Numbered from the stretch's first letter, positions 50,100 through 57,583 are shown. The stretch: DNA of 57,733 nt from Oscillospiraceae bacterium (GCA_015065325.1 SVQO01000015.1:1-57733), one strand, 5' to 3'. The notes: a model not told the origin generated them from the letters alone. A program made the numbers and translations.

Positions 50100-51407
50100 T
50101 TACAGCTTTTCGATATGTCTTGCCAGCTTTGCCTTCGCCTCGCCCTGCAAAACGGTGGGCGTGGAGGGGGTAAATACGGTGGTACGCGCCTCGTAGCCGC
50201 CTTCCTCAAACGCCTTCTCGGAGGGCAGATAACCCTGTGCACCGTTGCAGTTGCAGGCGGTGAGGATCGTCATTTCGGGGTAGGCTTCGCGGAGCACGTC
50301 CGCGTACTCGGTAAAGGGCTCTCCGCCGTAGCCGACCACGGCGATCTTACCGAAGGCGACCATGGTGACGGGAACCTTCTGGAACAGGGTATGGTTTTCC
50401 ATACCGGCAATGCGGCGAACCTCGCCCTTTTCTGCCATATTCAGACCCGTAGGCTCTCCGGCGGTTACCTTCTTATGCAATGCTTTTGCTTCCTCGATGC
50501 GGTCGATGCCGTTCAAATTGGTAGGAATAGAGTGAATGGTCACCTCTCCGCTGATGGCACCCTCGGGACTCTCCTTGCCTTCGTTCCAAAGGGCAAGCGC
50601 CACCTTCACGATCTCCTCGGCAATGCCCTTGGAGACCTTCGTAAATTTCTCGTAATGATCCTTGGGAGGACGTTCACCCTTCACGTTAAAGTGGTTGGTA
50701 TCGCCCTGGCATCCGTTGACCAGGATACAGCTTACGCCTTCCTCCTCCAGTGCCTTTTCGGTGAGTCTGCGGACCCAGCCGGGCCAGTCTGCGGAAACAC
50801 GGCAGCCGCCGATGGTATCGGGGTGGGTCTGGAAGCCTACCATAGCGATATCACCCTTGCCTTCTCTGTGGAAGCGAACCAGACGGACGGTATTGTCCGC
50901 GTCACCCAGGGGATGATCGATATCGGGATTGCCAAAGCCGGGGTTGGTACGAACGGAGCCGTCCTTCATACGGAAGCGGCGGATAAAGGATACGGGGCGT
51001 GCCGTCTCTTTCTCACTGACGGTCACGGTAGCCTCCGCCAGATCGTCCAGGGCGTACTTGACCACGTCCACGTACTTTCTTTCCATAGACTGTTTGTAGT
51101 AAGGGGGCATACCACTGCTGTTTCCTGCGAAAATGGAGGTGTGCTGATGCAGGCACTGGGTCAGAATATTCTGTGCGGGAATTCCCGTTTCCTTCTCGAT
51201 CAGACGGCGCAAGCCGGTGCAATCTGTCTCTCTCATAGACAAAAAGTCTGCGGTGATGATGGCAAGACGATCCTCGCCCACCTCTACCACCACTGCGTTC
51301 AGCTGCAGGGGATCGAAGACACCGACCATGGTACGGGGCTCAAAATACCCGGCAAGCGGTACTCCGATGGGGGGAGTTACGTCAATGCGTCCAAATCCAA
51401 CTTTCAT
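50100..51407 (-). CDS. Neutral/alkaline ceramidase-family protein, cytosolic (group C)
   Basis: 435 aa from the ATG at 51407, 9 bp after AGGAGG; the open frame continues upstream to 51641 but runs through the promoter. MKVGFGRIDVTPPIGVPLAGYFEPR; ligands CLHQHTSIF, GFQTHPDTIGG, GYGGEPFTEYADVLREAYPE and GYLPSEKAFEEGGYE; nucleophile region VNGCQGDTNHF. First gene of the operon that ends with cysE. Three such near-duplicates in a row argue for gene amplification with retained function. Confidence 0.84.
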   Translation of the reverse strand: MKVGFGRIDVTPPIGVPLAGYFEPRTMVGVFDPLQLNAVVVEVGEDRLAIITADFLSMRETDCTGLRRLIEKETGIPAQNILTQCLHQHTSIFAGNSSGMPPYYKQSMERKYVDVVKYALDDLAEATVTVSEKETARPVSFIRRFRMKDGSVRTNPGFGNPDIDHPLGDADNTVRLVRFHREGKGDIAMVGFQTHPDTIGGCRVSADWPGWVRRLTEKALEEEGVSCILVNGCQGDTNHFNVKGERPPKDHYEKFTKVSKGIAEEIVKVALALWNEGKESPEGAISGEVTIHSIPTNLNGIDRIEEAKALHKKVTAGEPTGLNMAEKGEVRRIAGMENHTLFQKVPVTMVAFGKIAVVGYGGEPFTEYADVLREAYPEMTILTACNCNGAQGYLPSEKAFEEGGYEARTTVFTPSTPTVLQGEAKAKLARHIEKL

Positions 51408-51443
51408 TTTTTCATTCCTCCTGAAAAAAATATTGTTATATTT

Positions 51444-51472
51444 AGAATACCCTCCCCCCTTTTTTCTGTCAA
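51444..51472 (-). promoter_or_regulatory. Sigma-A promoter of the ceramidase-cysE operon
   Basis: Minus strand TTGACA (51472-51467), 17-bp purine-rich spacer, TATTCT (51449-51444). Confidence 0.78.
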
Positions 51473-51569
51473 TCCTTTTTCGGATTTTTCCCATTTTTTT
51501 CTCCTCTTTGATACGTTTTAAGGGGCGCGGGGCAAAACCTTTTTGAAAAAAGGTCGCTTTTTCCGTAAG

Positions 51570-51700
51570 CACCGTTCCTTTTTTGAAAAAAAGGAACCGA
51601 AAAAACTTCTCACAGGGAATTTTAAACAACTCGTTCTCCATTTCCCGGCGATCCGTTTTGAGGGGCGCGGGGGTTCAAAAGTCCCCTGCAAAAAAGCGGA
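51570..51700. repeat. Repeat C
   Basis: Shares GAAAAAAAGGAACCGAAAAA, GGGAATTTTA, GATCCGTTTTGAGGGG and GGGGGTTCAAAAG with 39465-39592 in the same order and orientation. Both copies are followed by repeat B sequence. Confidence 0.7.
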
Positions 51701-51818
51701 GTGTGCACCTTGACGAAGCCCCAACCAATTTTCTATCAACCTTTTCTGCGACTGTGTGTGCTTTTTCCCAGATCAACCACATACACATTGAAAAAAGCGA
51801 AAATAATGGAGGCGTAAC

Positions 51819-52718
51819 ATGACAACATTCTTTCCCGAGGGGAACCTGCTTCGCACGGGGGAAAATAAAGCGGCTCTCTCCTCTTTGGCAGCGCTGGAAA
51901 AGGCAATGGATGGCGAAAAGCTTCTGGAGGCGGTAGCTTTGCGCTGTGAGCCCGATTTGACTCTTTTATTTGATTTTAACGGGATCCCGGGGTACTTGCC
52001 CAAGGAGGAGGTGGCTCTGACGGAGGAGGGCTGCGAGCTGCGTGATATTGCGGTGATCACCCGCGTGGGCAAGCCCTGCGTATTTCTCATTGACCGCATC
52101 GACCCCTACCCCGAGCCACGCGTCTTTCTTTCCCGAAAAAAAGCACAGGAAAAATGTCTGAATGAGTATCTGGATACCCTGGAGGTGGGGGATATTCTCC
52201 CTGCCAAGGTAACTCATCTGGAGCCCTTCGGTGCTTTTTGCGATATCGGTTGCGGGATCCCCTCTCTCATCTCCATTGACTGCATCTCCGTTTCCCGTAT
52301 TTCTCATCCCTCGGACCGCTTTTTCACCGGTGAGGAGATCCTTTGTGCCGTCAAGGCTCGGGATGATAGGAAGCTGGGCAGACGCGGCAGGATCAGCCTG
52401 ACCCACAAGGAGCTTTTGGGGACTTGGCAACAGAACGCAGACCGCTTCCGCGCCGGGCAGACGGTCATGGGCATCGTTCGCAGTGTGGAAAGCTACGGGA
52501 TCTTTATTGAGCTCGCCCCCAATCTGGCAGGGCTGGCAGAATGGCGGGACGACGTCAAGCCCGGGGACGGCTGCTCGGTGTATATCAAGAGCATCATTCC
52601 CCAAAAAATGAAGATCAAGCTGGTGCTCATCGACACCTTCCGCTCCCCCGCTACCCTCCCAACGGAATACTTTATCCGCGAAGGGAACGTCCGCGATTTT
52701 CACTATCAGACCACCTGA
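51819..52718 (+). CDS. S1 RNA-binding domain protein (ribosomal protein S1-like)
   Basis: 299 aa, start after ATGGAGGCG. Two or three OB-fold S1 modules: a degenerate first one (about 30-105; FDFNGIPGYLPKEEV), a clear second (about 120-200; VGDILPAKVTHLEPFGAFCDIGCGIPSLISIDCIS with SLTHKELLGTW) and a third (about 210-280; AGQTVMGIVRSVESYGIFIELAPNLAGLAEW). The SLTHKELLGTW motif is typical of the short S1-like proteins of Clostridia. It probably binds mRNA or ribosomes. It is monocistronic; no promoter with both boxes was found. Confidence 0.85.
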   Translation: MTTFFPEGNLLRTGENKAALSSLAALEKAMDGEKLLEAVALRCEPDLTLLFDFNGIPGYLPKEEVALTEEGCELRDIAVITRVGKPCVFLIDRIDPYPEPRVFLSRKKAQEKCLNEYLDTLEVGDILPAKVTHLEPFGAFCDIGCGIPSLISIDCISVSRISHPSDRFFTGEEILCAVKARDDRKLGRRGRISLTHKELLGTWQQNADRFRAGQTVMGIVRSVESYGIFIELAPNLAGLAEWRDDVKPGDGCSVYIKSIIPQKMKIKLVLIDTFRSPATLPTEYFIREGNVRDFHYQTT

Positions 52719-52746
52719 GTTTCTTTTTGAAAAAAGCAATCCTCGT

Positions 52747-52840
52747 TGACACCCATTTTTTCGAGCCAAACGGCGATGATAAAATCGGGTGTCTGCCGTC
52801 AAAAACACTTCAAAAACAATATAACATATTGTTTTTTCGG
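52747..52840 (-). repeat. Diverged single copy of the 107-bp structured repeat
   Basis: Arms GACACCC/GGGTGTC (52747-52753 and 52786-52792 approximately), then GCCGTCAAAAACACTTC and the hairpin AAAACAATAT-AAC-ATATTGTTTT. In reverse orientation this matches the element order of the 32.8-33.1 kb repeat, with paired changes in both stems. Confidence 0.7.
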
Positions 52841-52914
52841 TTCTTGCCCTCCCGGAGGGAAGCGAACATACCCGCAATTTTGCGGTGACAAAGAGATATT
52901 CCGCAGTTTTGTGT

Positions 52915-53090
52915 CGGTCTGCGGGACGTCGAAGGCGCCGTCCCCTACGGGTGCGAACATGGATGATAGATCTTTGTTTTTGCAAAAATTATTGGTATTG
53001 ATAAATAAAATTACCCTTTTTTTATAAGTTTTTTGCGGAGCTTTTTTTCAAAAAAGCGACCAAAAGTCCCCCGCAAAAAACTCCTCCCGC
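52915..53090 (+). repeat. Dispersed repeat A, partial copy
   Basis: GGGACGTCGAAGGCGCCGTC, CCCTACGGGTGCGAACATGG, TTGATAAATAAAATTACCC and GCGGAGCTTTTTTTCAAAAAAG as in the 44.8 and 46.2 kb copies, lacking their first part. Confidence 0.78.
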
Positions 53091-53111
53091 AAAAAACAGC
53101 CGTATCACACA

Positions 53112-53244
53112 AAATAGGCTTTTGCCCAAAGGACAAAAGCCTACCGCAACAGTTTCGAAGAAAAATATTTCATACCGCAAAGCGGTATTTTCACCGAGCC
53201 GCAGGCTCGCTTTCATTGAAAAAAGCACCCGAAGGTGCTTTTTT
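53112..53244 (-). repeat. Short mini-hairpin array 4 with terminator of the BspA-like gene
   Basis: Stems AGGCTTTTG/CAAAAGCCT, ACCGC-AAA-GCGGT and GAGCC-GCA-GGCTC separated by TTTCA or TTTCAT. It ends in the terminator stem AAAAAAGCACC/GGTGCTTTTTT (53219-53244) just past the stop codon at 53246. Same layout as arrays 1-3 but smaller and less regular. Confidence 0.6.
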
Positions 53245-53245
53245 C

Positions 53246-55933
53246 TCAATGCAGGGGATATCCGTCGGGGAAGTTCACGTAGAACAGGAGGTAAATGGCG
53301 TCGTCGGGGTTCACCTCACCGCTTCCGTCGAAGTCCACGGGCTGATCCAGCGTGTAGGAGTCGGGGAAGTTGATGGCAAAGAGAAGGTAGATCGCATCCT
53401 CGATGCTGACGCCCTCCACTCCGTCCAGATCACCGGGGACGTAATTGCCGTAGGGGCAGTCGTTGCAGCCTTGATCCTGAGCATTGTCGAAGGTGTGGAG
53501 CGCACGGCTTCCCTCCTCCACGGTTCCGCAAAGATCGCATTCCGTCCAGTGGTGGGTCTCGTCGTATTTCTCCGTGTGGAAGGAATGGGTAACGGGACGG
53601 GTCTTTTCACAGAGATTGCAGACCTCGTCACAAACGGAATCCACGTAATGCCAGGCAGCGTTTTTCAGGGGATCGTTGTATGCACCGTAAATGATCTGAC
53701 CCGCTTCTTCTTGGGTACCCTTGAACCAAACGTCGGTAATGCCTAAGCAGAATTCAAAGGCGGATTCACCGATAATGTTCGTGCTGTTTGCAAAGGTCAC
53801 GGTCTTCAAAGCGTCACAGCTGTAAAATGCATAACCGCCGATGGTGGAAACGCCTTCCTCAAAGGTCACGGATTCAAGGGCGTTGCAACGGTTGAAGGCG
53901 TATTCTCCGATGGACAGTACGGAGGCGGGGATCAGAATTTCGGAAAGGGAGTCGCAGCTGTAAAACGCGTTTTCTCCAATGGAGAGCAGACCCGCACCAA
54001 GATCCACCAAAACCAGATCTTCGTTGCTGTAAAAGGCATCCTTGCCAATGGTTTTTACACTGTCGGGGAGAAGGGCGGAGGAAAGGGCACAGGAAGAAAA
54101 GGCGCTGTCGCCAATGGTCTCCAAACAGTCGCCGAAATCGACAACGGCAAGCTTGTCACAGCCGGAAAAGGCGGCGGTCTCCACGGTCTTTACCTTATTC
54201 AGATCCAGAGTCACGAGGGCATCGCAAAAAGTAAAGGCGCCGGTATCAACGCTCTCCACGCTGTCGGGAAGAGAAACGGATTCCAGTGCGGTGCAGTGGG
54301 AAAAGGCTTCGTTTCCGATCTCGGTAAGCGCCGAGCCAAAGCTGAGCTCCTTGAGCATCGAACAGTAAGAGAAGGCGTTGCGCTTGATCATTTTTACACC
54401 GTTTCCGATCTTTGCGGAAACAAGAGAGGTGCAGTTGTAGAAGGAATATTCTCCAAGGGTCGTCACGGAGTCGGGAAGCTCCGCTTTGGTCAGAGCTTTG
54501 CAGGAAGAAAACGCTTCGGCACCCACGGTCTCCAGACCGGCGGAAAGCTCCAGAGAAGCAAGCTTTTCACATTCTGAAAAGCAGCTTTCACCGAGGGACT
54601 TTACCCCATCTCCCATTTTCACGCTTACCAGCTTGTCGCAGGCGTAAAAGGCATATTGATCAACAAACTCCACACCCTCTCCCAGATCCACGGAAAGAAG
54701 GGAATCGCAATTACGGAAGGCGGAATTTCCAATGGTTTCCAGACTGTCGGGAAGCTTCAAGGAAATCAGACCACTGCTAAAGAAGGCGTCACTTCCGATG
54801 GAGGTCAGACCGGAACCAAAAGAGACGGTGGCAAGATCCTCACAATAGCAAAAAGCGCCGTCTCCGAGGGTGGTCACGCTATCGGGAATTTTGACGGAAA
54901 CCAATTTGTTACAGTTGGAAAAGGCGTCGTCGGAGATGATCTCCAAGCCCTCGGGAAGCTGAATAGCGGGAAGAGAACAACAGTTATAGAACGCGCAGTC
55001 GCCGATGGATTTCAGACCCGCGGAAAGCGTGACGGATTCAAGCGCCTCACAATCGTAAAACACGTAACCTTCAATGGTGGTAACACTGTTTCCCATTTTC
55101 ACCTGCTGCAATTTCCTGCAGCTGTCAAAGGCAAAGCCGCCGACGGTCGTCACGCCCGAGCCCAGATCTGCCGAAAGCAGAGAGGCACAGTCGTAGAAAG
55201 CGGAATTGCCAACGGTCTTCACACTGTCGGGGAGCTTGACCGAGGACAAGCCGCTTCCGGCAAAAGCTCCTTTGGAAATGAGCGCCAAGCCCGAGCCGAA
55301 TTCGACCGAGGAAAGCGCACTGCAATCAGCAAAGGCGGTTTCACCCAAGGAGGTAAGGGTATCGGGGAGCTTGACCGAGGTCAGAGAGGTGCAACTCTCA
55401 AACGCACTGTCTCCAATGGTTTTCAGCGAACTACCCAAATCCACGGATTCAAGCGCCGGGCAGTCGGAGAAGGCGCAATCTTCAATTTCCTCCAGACCGT
55501 CGGGCAGATCTGCGGAAAGCAAGCGATCACATCCAAAGAAAGCATAACTCTCCACGGACTTCAACCCCGTGCCGAATTTCACCGAGGTCAATTTCCTGCA
55601 CCCGTAAAAGGCAAAGCCGCCGACGGTCGCCACGCTGTTTGCCAACTCGACGGTTTCCAGATTCTCCATATATTCGAAAGCGGAGACGCCAACGTAGGTG
55701 ATCCCTTCGGTCACGATCACCTTTTTTACGGTTTCTGCACCCTGGATGGAGTCAAAGCATCCGTAATCCTCCATGGGGCCGCTGCCGTAGATCGTCAAAA
55801 CCGTACCGTCCAGACTCCAGGTGCACGCTCCCATCTCTCCGCTTGTCAGGGCAAATACGGGAACGCCCGCAATGGGCGCAAGAGCCAGAAGCACTGCCAG
55901 AAGCATTGCCGTCAATTTCTTGGTTGCTTTCAT
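53246..55933 (-). CDS. BspA-like leucine-rich-repeat surface protein with dockerin-like tail (895 aa)
   Basis: 895 aa from the ATG at 55933, 8 bp after AGGAG; the open frame upstream includes the promoter. Signal peptide (1-29, MKATKKLTAMLLAVLLALAP), BspA cap (GACTWSLDGTVLTIYGSG), then about 28 LRR_5 repeats (SVKLPDS-V-x-T-x-G-x-x-A-F-x-x-C). A long Cys/His-rich linker follows (VCNLCEKTR, HHWTECDLCGTV, CNDCPYG), then DLDGVEGVSIEDAIYLLFA and DFDGSGEVNPDDAIYLLFY, ending FPDGYPLH. The first dockerin-like loop again lacks the position-5 Asn/Asp. The probable role is a surface adhesin or binder displayed through a cohesin-like partner. Confidence 0.88.
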   Translation of the reverse strand: MKATKKLTAMLLAVLLALAPIAGVPVFALTSGEMGACTWSLDGTVLTIYGSGPMEDYGCFDSIQGAETVKKVIVTEGITYVGVSAFEYMENLETVELANSVATVGGFAFYGCRKLTSVKFGTGLKSVESYAFFGCDRLLSADLPDGLEEIEDCAFSDCPALESVDLGSSLKTIGDSAFESCTSLTSVKLPDTLTSLGETAFADCSALSSVEFGSGLALISKGAFAGSGLSSVKLPDSVKTVGNSAFYDCASLLSADLGSGVTTVGGFAFDSCRKLQQVKMGNSVTTIEGYVFYDCEALESVTLSAGLKSIGDCAFYNCCSLPAIQLPEGLEIISDDAFSNCNKLVSVKIPDSVTTLGDGAFCYCEDLATVSFGSGLTSIGSDAFFSSGLISLKLPDSLETIGNSAFRNCDSLLSVDLGEGVEFVDQYAFYACDKLVSVKMGDGVKSLGESCFSECEKLASLELSAGLETVGAEAFSSCKALTKAELPDSVTTLGEYSFYNCTSLVSAKIGNGVKMIKRNAFSYCSMLKELSFGSALTEIGNEAFSHCTALESVSLPDSVESVDTGAFTFCDALVTLDLNKVKTVETAAFSGCDKLAVVDFGDCLETIGDSAFSSCALSSALLPDSVKTIGKDAFYSNEDLVLVDLGAGLLSIGENAFYSCDSLSEILIPASVLSIGEYAFNRCNALESVTFEEGVSTIGGYAFYSCDALKTVTFANSTNIIGESAFEFCLGITDVWFKGTQEEAGQIIYGAYNDPLKNAAWHYVDSVCDEVCNLCEKTRPVTHSFHTEKYDETHHWTECDLCGTVEEGSRALHTFDNAQDQGCNDCPYGNYVPGDLDGVEGVSIEDAIYLLFAINFPDSYTLDQPVDFDGSGEVNPDDAIYLLFYVNFPDGYPLH

Positions 55934-55988
55934 ATCTGTTTCTCCTAAGTTAAAAAATGGCGGGAAGGGACTTCCCTCTCTGCTTTTT

Positions 55989-56017
55989 ATTATAGAACGC
56001 CCTTTATTAAAAGTCAA
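55989..56017 (-). promoter_or_regulatory. Sigma-A promoter of the 895-aa BspA-like gene
   Basis: Minus strand TTGACT (56017-56012), 17-bp spacer, TATAAT (55994-55989). Confidence 0.8.
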
Positions 56018-56100
56018 ATACAAAATGTGCAAAGTCGCTTTTTTCGCAGGGGGAGCTTTTTGAAAAAAGGACTCCTCGCCCCTATCGGGATCTTTGTCTT

Positions 56101-56187
56101 TGCAAAAATTCTTGATGCTGTAGGGGCGGCACAAAACCTCGGAACAAACAAAAAACTCTCTGCCAAATTTGCAGAGAGTTTTGCTTT
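56101..56187 (-). repeat. Repeat E / terminator of the RHH gene
   Basis: TTGATGCTGTAGGGGCGGCA followed by the AAAACTCTC ... GAGAGTTTT hairpin, as after the XRE gene at 45.1 kb. Confidence 0.75.
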
Positions 56188-56387
56188 TATTTACGCGTAG
56201 GTTTTACATTGGACGAAGGAGAGATATTGCCATCAATCGGACCGTTCGCATTCTCAAAAGCTTTGATGCTTTCCCTTATCAAAATAAGCACCTGGCTATT
56301 TACGCTCCTGCCTTCATAATCCGCAACGTAAGCGATTTTGTTTAACATTTCCTCTTCAATTCTGATCGAAACACTTTTAACAGCCAC
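56187..56387 (-). CDS. Ribbon-helix-helix (Arc/CopG-type) DNA-binding protein
   Basis: 66 aa with a GTG start after GAGGTGA. KSVSIRIEEEMLNKIAYVADYEGRSVNSQVLILIRESIKAFE is a full RHH fold: a beta strand (SVSIRI), helix A and helix B with the GRSVNSQV turn. The C-terminal tail is polar. Such proteins repress their own gene or act as antitoxins; no toxin gene is adjacent. Several GTGTAT/AATACAC words upstream (56400-56480) are candidate operators. Confidence 0.82.
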   Translation of the reverse strand: MAVKSVSIRIEEEMLNKIAYVADYEGRSVNSQVLILIRESIKAFENANGPIDGNISPSSNVKPTRK

Positions 56388-56399
56388 CCAATCACCTCA

Positions 56400-56480
56400 A
56401 AACAAATATATTGTGTATTTATTTTAGGTGTATTATGTGTTATAATGTTAGAAATAGATACACGGTGTATTCACAATATA
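56400..56480 (-). promoter_or_regulatory. Putative RHH operator region
   Basis: The words TTGTGTATTT, GGTGTATTATGTG and ACGGTGTATTCAC give four GTGTAT-like half sites within 80 bp directly upstream of the RHH gene, the usual arrangement for CopG/Arc autoregulation. Inferred from repetition only. Confidence 0.4.
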
Positions 56481-56509
56481 GTGTGAACATGGATAATAGA
56501 CGTTTGTTT

Positions 56510-56610
56510 TGCAAAAATTCTTGACGCTGTAGGGGCGGCACAAAACCTCGGGACAAACAAAAAAACTCTCTGCCAAATTTGCAAAGAGTTTTGCTTTTGA
56601 AAAATCATTT
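56510..56610 (-). repeat. Repeat E beside XRE remnant
   Basis: TTGACGCTGTAGGGGCGGCA and the AACTCTCTGC ... GCAAAGAGTT hairpin, followed by GCTTTTGAAAAATCATTTTT exactly as downstream of the XRE gene at 45.19 kb. Confidence 0.75.
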
Positions 56611-56642
56611 TTTCTATTCTTAAAATCACTTTGTTTGCTCAT
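56598..56642 (-). pseudogene. Remnant of an XRE gene like that at 45189-45464
   Basis: Minus-strand codons from 56642 read MSKQSDFKNR, nine of ten identical to the start of the 45.2-kb XRE gene, then jump straight to the sequence that lies at and past that gene's stop codon (AAATGATTTTTC in reverse). All of the helix-turn-helix region is deleted. Confidence 0.75.
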
Positions 56643-56976
56643 TCTTCGCTCTCAAAACTGTTTTCGTGGTTTTCATAACCTCAGCAAGCGATCGAAGTTC
56701 CTCGGCGGAGCAATCTGCGAGAATATCGTCGATCCTCTTCACAGCTACGTGAGTGCTCTTGACCAAGCTTCCGTAGGCGATCTCGTCCAGAGTCACACCA
56801 AGTGCGTTTGCGATATTTACCAAAGTCGGCAAGCTAAGCTTGGTTGCCGCCCGTTCGATATGGGAAATATTGGAGGGCTCAACACCGGATTTTTCCGCAA
56901 GCTTTGCTTGCGTCCATCCCTTTGCACTTCGAATTTCCTTTATTCTGTTACCAATGGAAACATAATCAACACCCAT
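56626..56976 (-). CDS. XRE-family transcriptional regulator beside SLOG copy 2
   Basis: 116 aa from the ATG at 56976, 8 bp after GAGGTGA; a GTG at 56985 overlaps that site. Helix-turn-helix IGNRIKEIRSAKGWTQAKLAEKSGVEPSNISHIERAATKLSLPTLVNIANALGVTLDEI (about 8-65), then a helical C-terminal region (VAVKRIDDILADCSAEELRSLAEVMKTT) of the kind that dimerises. It is divergent from SLOG copy 2. It is not an allele of the 45.2-kb XRE protein: length and sequence differ clearly. Its last codons overlap the start of the old XRE remnant in another frame. Confidence 0.88.
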   Translation of the reverse strand: MGVDYVSIGNRIKEIRSAKGWTQAKLAEKSGVEPSNISHIERAATKLSLPTLVNIANALGVTLDEIAYGSLVKSTHVAVKRIDDILADCSAEELRSLAEVMKTTKTVLRAKNEQTK

Positions 56977-57007
56977 CAAATTCACCTCAAAACATTTGTC
57001 AATGTTA

Positions 57008-57036
57008 TTGTATATCCTATTCGGATATGTTAAAAT
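57008..57036 (+). promoter_or_regulatory. Promoter of SLOG copy 2
   Basis: TTGTAT (57008-57013), 17-bp spacer, TAAAAT (57031-57036); the spacer holds the first operator-like palindrome. Confidence 0.55.
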
Positions 57037-57060
57037 AACGCATATATCCTAATCGGACAC
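57012..57060. promoter_or_regulatory. Putative XRE operator pair
   Basis: Palindrome ATATCC-TATTC-GGATAT (57012-57028) and an imperfect second copy ATATCC-TAATC-GGACAC (57044-57060), centres 32 bp (three turns) apart. They lie between the divergent XRE and SLOG genes and overlap the promoter. Confidence 0.6.
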
Positions 57061-57094
57061 ACAATCATATTTTGTGGTTTTTATGGAGTAAATT

Positions 57095-57583
57095 ATGATA
57101 GAAGTGAACACTTTGGAAAAAAGCACCTGCTGTTTTTTCGGACACAGAAGCATACACGAGACCGAGGAGCTGAAAACCCGGTTAGCCGAAACTGTGGAAA
57201 AACTCATTGCAGATGAAAAGGTTGACGTTTTTTTGTTCGGCAGCAAAAGCCGTTTCGACCGTCTTTGCCACGAGGTCGTAACAAGATTAAAAGAAAAATA
57301 CCCACACGTTAAACGAATTTACGTGCGGGCGGAATTTCCCGTAATTTCGGAAGACTATCGATCCTATTTGCTGAAATCCTACGAGGATACCTATTACCCC
57401 GAAACGGTCAAGGGCGCGGGCAAGGCCGCTTACGTGGTGCGGAACCGCGAAATGATCGATCACAGTGATTTTTGCGTGGTATATTACGCCCCCTCTCTTG
57501 CACCGAAAGACCGAAAAAGCGGCACCGAGATCGCCCTGCATTATGCCTTGAAACGAAATAAGACGGTTTGCATTTTCCCATAA
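57095..57583 (+). CDS. SLOG-domain protein (DUF1273-like), copy 2
   Basis: 162 aa, ATG 8 bp after GGAG. From residue 9 it differs from copy 1 by only two amino acids (E to D, G to D at the IADEKVDVFLF segment), while six further base changes are silent. Its first eight residues (MIEVNTLE) are different and come from the new upstream region. The same nucleotide-binding motifs are present. Mostly silent substitutions suggest that both copies are under selection. Confidence 0.83.
   Translation: MIEVNTLEKSTCCFFGHRSIHETEELKTRLAETVEKLIADEKVDVFLFGSKSRFDRLCHEVVTRLKEKYPHVKRIYVRAEFPVISEDYRSYLLKSYEDTYYPETVKGAGKAAYVVRNREMIDHSDFCVVYYAPSLAPKDRKSGTEIALHYALKRNKTVCIFP

Larger units (their letters stand above)
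51408..51818. other. Intergenic region with operon promoter and repeat C
   Basis: No gene. After the promoter of the ceramidase-cysE operon it holds a copy of the block also seen at 39.46-39.60 kb (AAAGGAACCGAAAAAACTTC, GATCCGTTTTGAGGGG, GCGGGGGTTCAAAAGT) and an eroded repeat B start (GACGAAGCCCCAACCAATTT). Confidence 0.55.
52719..53245. other. Intergenic region: structured repeat D single copy, repeat A, hairpin array 4
   Basis: No gene. From left to right: a diverged reverse-oriented copy of the 107-bp repeat (52747-52840), a CTCCCGGAGGGA hairpin, a partial dispersed repeat A (52915-53090) and a short hairpin array up to the terminator of the BspA-like gene. Confidence 0.65.

Noticed and set aside
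56187-56976. Toxin-antitoxin locus (RHH and XRE proteins)
   Set aside because: No toxin-like ORF is adjacent to either regulator; the nearest partner is the SLOG protein, which is not a known toxin.
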